Source: an uncultured Verrucomicrobiales bacterium
Lineage (GTDB): Bacteria > Verrucomicrobiota > Verrucomicrobiia > Verrucomicrobiales > Akkermansiaceae
Length of the DNA stretch: 10,138 bases
Direction of reading: 5' to 3'
Assembly: GCA_937969125.1 (NCBI GenBank)
Contig: CALBVA010000137.1
Location: 1-10,138 of the forward strand
Shown: in pieces, positions 5,292 to 10,138 of the stretch
Layout: every line of letters starts with the position of its first letter
Position numbering within the stretch: the first letter of the stretch is position 1
Translations under genes and position numbers: made by a program
Notes under the pieces: model-generated
Database searches by the model: none
What the model was told of the DNA's origin: nothing
Seen by the model: the letters and a program-made list of their open reading frames with translations, nothing else

Positions 5292-6785
5292 ATGCCTGAA
5301 ACCATGAACGAGATTCTTAATCACCCCGGCACCCTGCCTGCGCTCATTGCCTTCCTCTTCGGGGTCGTCCTCGCTACCCTCATGATGCGCACCCGCCTCG
5401 GTGCTCTCGCGGTGGTCATGGCAGAGAAGGATAAAGCCACTGCACGCACCCTCGCGACCTATGAAGCCGCGGAGGCATCCCTGCGTGAGGAGCTCTCGGA
5501 ACTCCATCGGAATGAATCCGCCATCCTCAAGCGACAGGGTGAGCTGGAGTCCACCCTCCACGGTCAACTTCAGAAGAACAAGGAAGTGGCCCAGCTAGAA
5601 AAACGCTTTGCCGATACCTTCCGCGCCTTGTCCGCCGACGCCCTAGAAGCCTCCCAGCAGCAATTCCTCCACCTCGCAAAATCCACCTTCCAGACCGAGC
5701 AAAAGCAGGCCGAGGGCGAGATGAAAAAGCGCGAGCAAGCCGTGGAGCACCTTGTAAAACCGGTCGCGGAGTCATTGGAAAAAATGCAGGCCCGCATCGG
5801 CGAGATCGAGAAAGCCCGCGAAGGTGCCTACGCCTCCATCAAGGAGCAAGTCACCCTCCTCACCGATTCACAGCAGAGTCTGCACAAGGAAACCCACTCC
5901 CTCGTCAAGGCCCTCCGTCAACCGACCGGGCGCGGCCAGTGGGGCGAGATTCAGCTCCAGCGCGTTGTCGAGATGGCCGGGATGCAGGAGCACTGCGACT
6001 TCACCACTCAGACCACCACGACCACGGATGAGGGAAAGAACCTCCGCCCGGATCTCATTGTCAATCTCCCCGGCGGCCAGCAAATCGTCGTCGATTCCAA
6101 GGCACCGATGTCCGCGTATCTCGATGCGCTGGAAGCCGAAAACGACACCGACCGCGAGGCCTTCCTCGTCCAGCACGCTCGCCAGGTCGCCACGCACATC
6201 CGCCAGCTGTCCTCGAAAAATTACCAAGCGCAATTCCAGCCCGCGCCGGAGTTCGTGGTCCTCTTCCTACCTTCCGAGTCCTTCTTCTCTGCTGCCCTCA
6301 CCCAGGACTCCACCCTCCTGGAGCAAGGAGTGGATCGCAATGTCATCCTCGCCACGCCCACCACGCTCATCGCACTGCTGCGGTCGGTCGCGTATGGATG
6401 GCGTCAGGAATCGCTCGCCGAGAATGCCCGCCATATCTCGGAGGCTGGCCGGGAGCTTCATCAGCGGCTCACCAAATTCTCCACCCACCTCGCAAAGGTG
6501 GGTCGTTCACTGGAGACCTCGGTAAAGTCCTACAATGCCGCCGTCTCATCGCTGGAGTCACGCGTCCTCCCGAGTGCCCGGAAATTCGAAGACCTGGAAG
6601 CAGCCGCGCCCAATGCCAGCCTCGAATCTCTGGACGATATCTCCTCCATCCCCCGCCAGCCGCACAAGGAAGACTTCGCGGGATACCTGCCGGAGAAAGA
6701 AGACGAGGAAGTCATTGAAGACACCGCCCAGAAAGCCGGTTCCGCTGCGAACGTCTTCCGGACTGCCTTGGAGGAAAAATTATAA
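5292..6785 (+). CDS. rmuC: DNA recombination protein RmuC
   Basis: With a start at 5292 this is a 497-residue RmuC, the family linked in E. coli to limiting recombination at inverted repeats. Residues 14-31 form one membrane-spanning helix (LPALIAFLFGVVLATLMM). Residues about 45-200 are a long charged coiled coil. The conserved core follows: GRGQWGEIQL (213-222), then RPDLIVNLP (252-260) and VVDSKAP (266-272). P253-D254 and D268-S-K270 together form a PD-(D/E)xK pattern, consistent with the nuclease-like fold proposed for RmuC. PSESFF (327-332) and ATPTTLIALL (354-363) are further family blocks, and the acidic tail resembles that of other members. An ATG at 5304 (MNEILNHPG) is an equally possible start; ATG 5184 is too far upstream. 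An AGGAGG at 5243-5248 has no start at the right distance and seems unused. Confidence 0.96.
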   Translation: MPETMNEILNHPGTLPALIAFLFGVVLATLMMRTRLGALAVVMAEKDKATARTLATYEAAEASLREELSELHRNESAILKRQGELESTLHGQLQKNKEVAQLEKRFADTFRALSADALEASQQQFLHLAKSTFQTEQKQAEGEMKKREQAVEHLVKPVAESLEKMQARIGEIEKAREGAYASIKEQVTLLTDSQQSLHKETHSLVKALRQPTGRGQWGEIQLQRVVEMAGMQEHCDFTTQTTTTTDEGKNLRPDLIVNLPGGQQIVVDSKAPMSAYLDALEAENDTDREAFLVQHARQVATHIRQLSSKNYQAQFQPAPEFVVLFLPSESFFSAALTQDSTLLEQGVDRNVILATPTTLIALLRSVAYGWRQESLAENARHISEAGRELHQRLTKFSTHLAKVGRSLETSVKSYNAAVSSLESRVLPSARKFEDLEAAAPNASLESLDDISSIPRQPHKEDFAGYLPEKEDEEVIEDTAQKAGSAANVFRTALEEKL

Positions 6786-6815
6786 GACAGGGCAGAAAAA
6801 AAGGAGAGATTTCCG

Positions 6816-6836
6816 CTTCCTTGACGGATCAGGAAG
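6816..6836 (+). promoter_or_regulatory. Possible hairpin masking a Shine-Dalgarno sequence
   Basis: CTTCCT (6816-6821) is complementary to AGGAAG (6831-6836), with a 9-nt loop that can shorten by two more pairs (GA/TC) around a bulged T. The 3' arm is the best ribosome-binding-like sequence in the gap and lies 2-5 nt before paired ATGs at 6839 and 6842. No T tract follows, so it is not a terminator. A role in translation control is inferred. Confidence 0.3.
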
Positions 6837-6861
6837 AAATGATGAGAGTCGCGACAATCCG

Positions 6862-9153
6862 ATGCGTATTACCATGCTGATGAATCTTCGCTCTCTCTTT
6901 CTGCTCGTCCTGACAACAGGGCCCCTCCTTGCCGGACCGGTCACCGGTTGGCTGAACTGGCGCGGGCCACACCAGACTGGGGTCTCCGATGAAAAGAACC
7001 TCCCGGAAAAGTGGGAACCCGGCGCTGAGAATCAGCTCTGGAAATATGACCTAAACGGAGCAGGCGCCCCCGTGATCGCGAATGGAAATCTCTACGCCTT
7101 CGGATACGGGCAATTCGGTGACGACCCGGCGGAGGATGTCATGGAGACGCTGCTCTGCCTGGATGCCGTGACTGGCGAGAAGAAATGGCAGAAGCAATAC
7201 AGCGACTACATCTCAGACGTGGTTTACAACCGCTACGGCATCGGCTCGCCAGTCATTGATGCGGAGACGGGCAATGTTTACCTTCAGATGTCGAACGGAC
7301 GATGCGTCGCTCTCACCGCCGAGGGCGAGGAACTTTGGGAGGTCTCATTGATGGAGGAGCTTTCTCGCCTGACCTTCCCGAACGGGCGGACCGGATCCGC
7401 CGCGATTGAGGGACCGCTTGTCATCTTCCACTGTGTCACGGCAAACTGGGGAAAGACCGGTCCGGCACGGGATCGCTTCTACGCCTTCGATAAACTCACC
7501 GGCGAGCTGGTGTGGTATTCCACCCCCGGAGTGCGCCCGGTCGATAGCTCCTTCTGCATGCCGACCTTCGGCGATCTGGACGGGCAGCGCGTCTTCTACG
7601 CCGGCACCGGATGTGGTAATGTAGTCTGCGTGAATGCGCGCACCGGTGAGCCCGTGTGGCGATTCCAGCTCTCACAGGGCGGGGTAAATTCACAAGTCCT
7701 CCTCTACGGCAAGAACCAGCTCATCGCGATTCACGGGAAAGAAAACATCGATGCGACCTCGAAGGGACGATTGGTCTGCCTAAACATCCCGACGAAATAT
7801 CCCAAGGAACAATTGGTCCTGACGAAGGACGCCGAGGCTTGGAGAAACGATGAGCATATCAATTTCACCAGCTCCCCGATTCTCGTGGGCGATGAGGTCT
7901 ACACCACGAATTTCACCGGCGAACTCATCGCGGTGAATGCCAAGGATGGCAAAACACTCTGGAAGGAAAAGCTCTCTCCGGATCAGATCCACGCTTCGCC
8001 GACTTACGGAGACGGCAAGATTTACGCGCCCTGGTTTGAGGGTTCATTCGCCATCGTCAAGCCGGGCGAGAAGCCGGAGGTCCTCTCACACGCCGAGGTG
8101 AAGTCCGCCGACGGCAGCGGTGTGAAGTGCCTCGCGCCACCCGCGATCTGGGGCGGAAAAGTTTACCTCTCAACCCGCGATGGACTCTATTGCTTCGGCA
8201 ACAAGGACGGTAAATTCCCCGGCAAGCTCACCACTCCAAAAGAAGCCATCGGCGAAGTGACCCAGTTGCAGATTGTCCCTGCGGAGTTCGCCATCGCTCC
8301 CGGCCAGAAACAGGAGTTTAAAGTCTATGGTCTCAATGCCGCCGGTCAGCGTCGCGGGATCATCACCGAAGGGCTGACTTGGGAAAAATTCATCCCGCCA
8401 ACGGCGAAAGTGAAGGCAAAGGTCGATGCCACGCTCGATGAGAAAACCGGAAAGCTGACCGCCACAAAGGAGGCCAAAATCTCGGCCGGTGCGCTCAAGG
8501 TAACCTACAAGAACATGTCCGCCACCACCCGGGGACGGATTGAAGGAGCCGCCGGATATGTGGAAGATTTCGAGGGAACCGAACTGAAGATGGATGACCC
8601 GAAATACGGCAAGGTCAGCTTCCCTCCCCTCGCCTGGCTCGGCGCCCGCGTGAAGTGGTGGGTCACCGAAAAAGACGGCAACAAGTGCATCGTCAACCGC
8701 CTCGAAAACGTGCTCTTCCAGCGGACCATGAACTTCTTCGGCGGCGAAGACATGAAGAATTACACCCTCTCCGCCGATGTCATGACCGATGGTAATCGTC
8801 GCATCAAATCGACGGTCGGCCTCGTCAACCAGCGCTACCTCATCACCCTCGTCGGGAATCAGGGGACCCTGGAGGTCTCCAGTAACCACGAACGGGTGAA
8901 GCAATCTGTCCCATTCACGATCAAGGTGAACCAATGGTATCACCTCAAGACTCACGTAAAAACAAACCCTGACGGCTCCGGTGAAGTCCGCGGCAAGGTC
9001 TGGGTAAAGGGTGAGAACGAGCCAGCCGACTGGACCATCAAGGTTCCCGTCAAGCGGGTACACCCCCAGGGCGCTCCAGGAATCTTCGCCTTCTCTCCGC
9101 AGGCCCAGAAGCCGGTCTTCATTGACAACCTCAAGATCACTGCGGGCGAATAA
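6862..9153 (+). CDS. Secreted PQQ-like beta-propeller protein with C-terminal Ig-like and concanavalin-like domains
   Basis: The protein has 763 residues from the ATG at 6862; ATGs at 6874 and 6880 are in frame and equally possible, since the signal peptide (MNLRSLFLLVLTTGPLLAG) begins at 6880. The mature part opens with WLNWRGPHQTGVS, the N-terminal signature of planctomycete/verrucomicrobial PQQ-like proteins. Residues about 30-455 hold repeated propeller blades (LLCLDAVTGEKKWQ, FYAFDKLTGELVWY, VVCVNARTGEPVWRF, LIAVNAKDGKTLWKE). Residues about 473-560 look like an Ig-like domain, and 566-760 a concanavalin/LamG-like jelly roll (YVEDFEGTEL at the start, VFIDNLKIT at the end). It is probably exported to the periplasm or cell surface and may bind carbohydrate; no catalytic residues are evident, and a real PQQ cofactor is not implied. 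It is followed 33 bp later by a second propeller gene, so the two form an operon-like pair. Confidence 0.9.
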   Translation: MRITMLMNLRSLFLLVLTTGPLLAGPVTGWLNWRGPHQTGVSDEKNLPEKWEPGAENQLWKYDLNGAGAPVIANGNLYAFGYGQFGDDPAEDVMETLLCLDAVTGEKKWQKQYSDYISDVVYNRYGIGSPVIDAETGNVYLQMSNGRCVALTAEGEELWEVSLMEELSRLTFPNGRTGSAAIEGPLVIFHCVTANWGKTGPARDRFYAFDKLTGELVWYSTPGVRPVDSSFCMPTFGDLDGQRVFYAGTGCGNVVCVNARTGEPVWRFQLSQGGVNSQVLLYGKNQLIAIHGKENIDATSKGRLVCLNIPTKYPKEQLVLTKDAEAWRNDEHINFTSSPILVGDEVYTTNFTGELIAVNAKDGKTLWKEKLSPDQIHASPTYGDGKIYAPWFEGSFAIVKPGEKPEVLSHAEVKSADGSGVKCLAPPAIWGGKVYLSTRDGLYCFGNKDGKFPGKLTTPKEAIGEVTQLQIVPAEFAIAPGQKQEFKVYGLNAAGQRRGIITEGLTWEKFIPPTAKVKAKVDATLDEKTGKLTATKEAKISAGALKVTYKNMSATTRGRIEGAAGYVEDFEGTELKMDDPKYGKVSFPPLAWLGARVKWWVTEKDGNKCIVNRLENVLFQRTMNFFGGEDMKNYTLSADVMTDGNRRIKSTVGLVNQRYLITLVGNQGTLEVSSNHERVKQSVPFTIKVNQWYHLKTHVKTNPDGSGEVRGKVWVKGENEPADWTIKVPVKRVHPQGAPGIFAFSPQAQKPVFIDNLKITAGE

Positions 9154-9186
9154 CTCCCGCCAATCCAAAATCACCCAGCCAGACTC

Positions 9187-10138
9187 ATGAAAAACACCGC
9201 CCTCCTTCTCACCGGATTTGCCGGACTGACCCTCGCCGCCTCCGCCAAAAATTGGCCAATGTGGGGCAAAGACGGAACCCGCAACATGGTCGGCGAGGCC
9301 AAAAACCTCCCCATCGATATCAATCCGGGCGAACTCGATGACGACACCGAGGCCGCCATTCTCACCGAGGCAAAAAACATCAAGTGGGCCGCCAAGCTAG
9401 GCTCACAAGCCTACGGCAACACCGTGGTGGCAGGCGGAAAAGTCTTCGTGGGAACGAACAATGAATCACCGCGTGACCCAAAGCAAAAGGGCGACCGCGG
9501 GGTGCTCATGGCTTTCAACGAGAAGGACGGAAGCTTTGCCTGGCAGCTCGTCATTCCGAAGCTTGGTGCCGGTAAAGTGAGCGATTGGGAATACGTTGGC
9601 CTGTGCTCCAGCCCCGTAGTGGAAGGCGACCGCATGTGGCTCGTGACCAATCGCGGCGAGGTCATCTGTCTCGATGTCAATGGCATGGCGAATGGCAATG
9701 ACGGCCCCTTTAAAGACGAAGCAAAGTATTCCTCCGCCGCCAAGGATGGCTCTCCCATCGAGATCACTCCACAATCCGCCGACATCATTTGGGTTTATGA
9801 CATGCGCGAGGAACTCGGCATCTTCCCGCACAATGTTTCATCCTGCTCGCCGGTCATTGTGGGCGATCATCTCTTCACCGCGACCTCAAACGGGGTCGAT
9901 TGGTCCCATACCAACATCCCTGCTCCAAACTCCCCTTCTCTCGTCGCACTGGACAAGAACACCGGTAAGTTGATCGGCGAAGAAGCTTCCGGAGTCTCCA
10001 CCCGGGTCCTGCACGCCAGCTGGTCTTCGCCAGCTTACGGAAAGATCGGCGGAAAGAACGCCATCGTCTGGGGCGGCGGTGATGGCTTCACCTATGCCTT
10101 CGACCCCGTCCCGAAGAAGGATGAGGAAGGCTTCGGCA
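9187..10138 (+). CDS. Secreted PQQ-like beta-propeller protein, partial (cut by window edge)
   Basis: The frame is open from the ATG at 9187 to the right edge, giving 317 residues without a stop. It starts with a clear signal peptide (MKNTALLLTGFAGLTLAASA, likely cut after residue 20). The mature protein begins NWPMWGKDGTRNMVGEAKNLP, the same type of opening as its neighbour, then shows PQQ-like blades (GVLMAFNEKDGSFAWQ, GEVICLDVNGM, SLVALDKNTGKLIGE) with strands such as NTVVAGGKVFVGT and CSPVIVGDHLFTAT between them. It is expected to be periplasmic or surface exposed, as a binding or scaffold propeller or a dehydrogenase-like protein without evident cofactor residues. It lies 33 bp after the first propeller gene on the same strand, so the pair is probably co-transcribed; they are related in fold but not close copies. 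Confidence 0.9.
   Translation, partial: MKNTALLLTGFAGLTLAASAKNWPMWGKDGTRNMVGEAKNLPIDINPGELDDDTEAAILTEAKNIKWAAKLGSQAYGNTVVAGGKVFVGTNNESPRDPKQKGDRGVLMAFNEKDGSFAWQLVIPKLGAGKVSDWEYVGLCSSPVVEGDRMWLVTNRGEVICLDVNGMANGNDGPFKDEAKYSSAAKDGSPIEITPQSADIIWVYDMREELGIFPHNVSSCSPVIVGDHLFTATSNGVDWSHTNIPAPNSPSLVALDKNTGKLIGEEASGVSTRVLHASWSSPAYGKIGGKNAIVWGGGDGFTYAFDPVPKKDEEGFG

Noticed and set aside
5824..6525. Plus-strand 233-codon ORF inside rmuC
   Set aside because: It is a serine/proline/arginine-rich shifted frame of rmuC caused by codon bias.
8170..9174. Minus-strand 334-codon ORF opposite the propeller gene
   Set aside because: It mirrors the GC-rich codon pattern of the propeller gene and shows no domain.
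1..10138. CRISPR arrays, insertion sequences, integrase genes, rRNA
   Set aside because: No regularly spaced repeats, transposase-like or recombinase-like proteins, or rRNA segments are visible on either strand.

Overview
The window looks like chromosomal DNA from a Verrucomicrobiota-type bacterium or a close relative in the PVC group. The reasons are the tandem secreted PQQ-like beta-propeller proteins with the planctomycete/verrucomicrobial 'W..WRGP...GVS' N-terminal signature, starts that mostly lack a Shine-Dalgarno sequence, and small secreted proteins of unknown function. This is judged from protein style only; no marker gene fixes the taxon.

Layout. 1-1275 (minus): a two-gene cassette, a LysM / peptidoglycan-binding protein followed by a phosphodiester-glycosidase-like protein that runs off the left edge. 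1502-1577 (minus): tRNA-Val(UAC). 1681-3190 (plus): two probably co-transcribed genes of unknown function, the second with a kinase-like pattern of residues. 3171-3986 (minus): a secreted protein of unknown function whose 3' end overlaps the previous gene by 20 bp. 4066-4542 (plus): a thioredoxin-like lipoprotein gene interrupted by an in-frame TGA. 4550-5164 (minus): Mn-type superoxide dismutase. 5292-6785 (plus): RmuC. 6862-9153 and 9187-10138 (plus): two secreted PQQ-like propeller proteins, the second cut by the right edge.

The main result is the gene at 4066-4542. It would normally be split or called a pseudogene. Read through the TGA at 4234-4236, it gives one 158-residue lipoprotein with a U-R-G-C (UxxC) redox motif exactly where a thioredoxin-fold protein has CxxC. 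Just 3' of the TGA is a hairpin with apical loop GGUC whose position and shape closely match the bacterial SECIS of E. coli fdhF. I read it as a selenocysteine-containing thioredoxin-like lipoprotein. The selenocysteine machinery (selA, selB, selC, selD) is not in the window, so this needs confirmation from the rest of the genome.

How the genes relate. The lipoprotein gene and sodA converge with 7 bp between their stop codons, and sodA's intrinsic terminator lies inside the last codons of the lipoprotein gene. A shared redox or oxidative-stress role is possible but inferred. The two propeller genes form an operon-like pair, with a possible Shine-Dalgarno-masking hairpin and a short upstream ORF ahead of the first. 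The left cassette lies on the 3' side of a tRNA gene and has lower G+C in the lines sampled, which would fit an accessory insertion.
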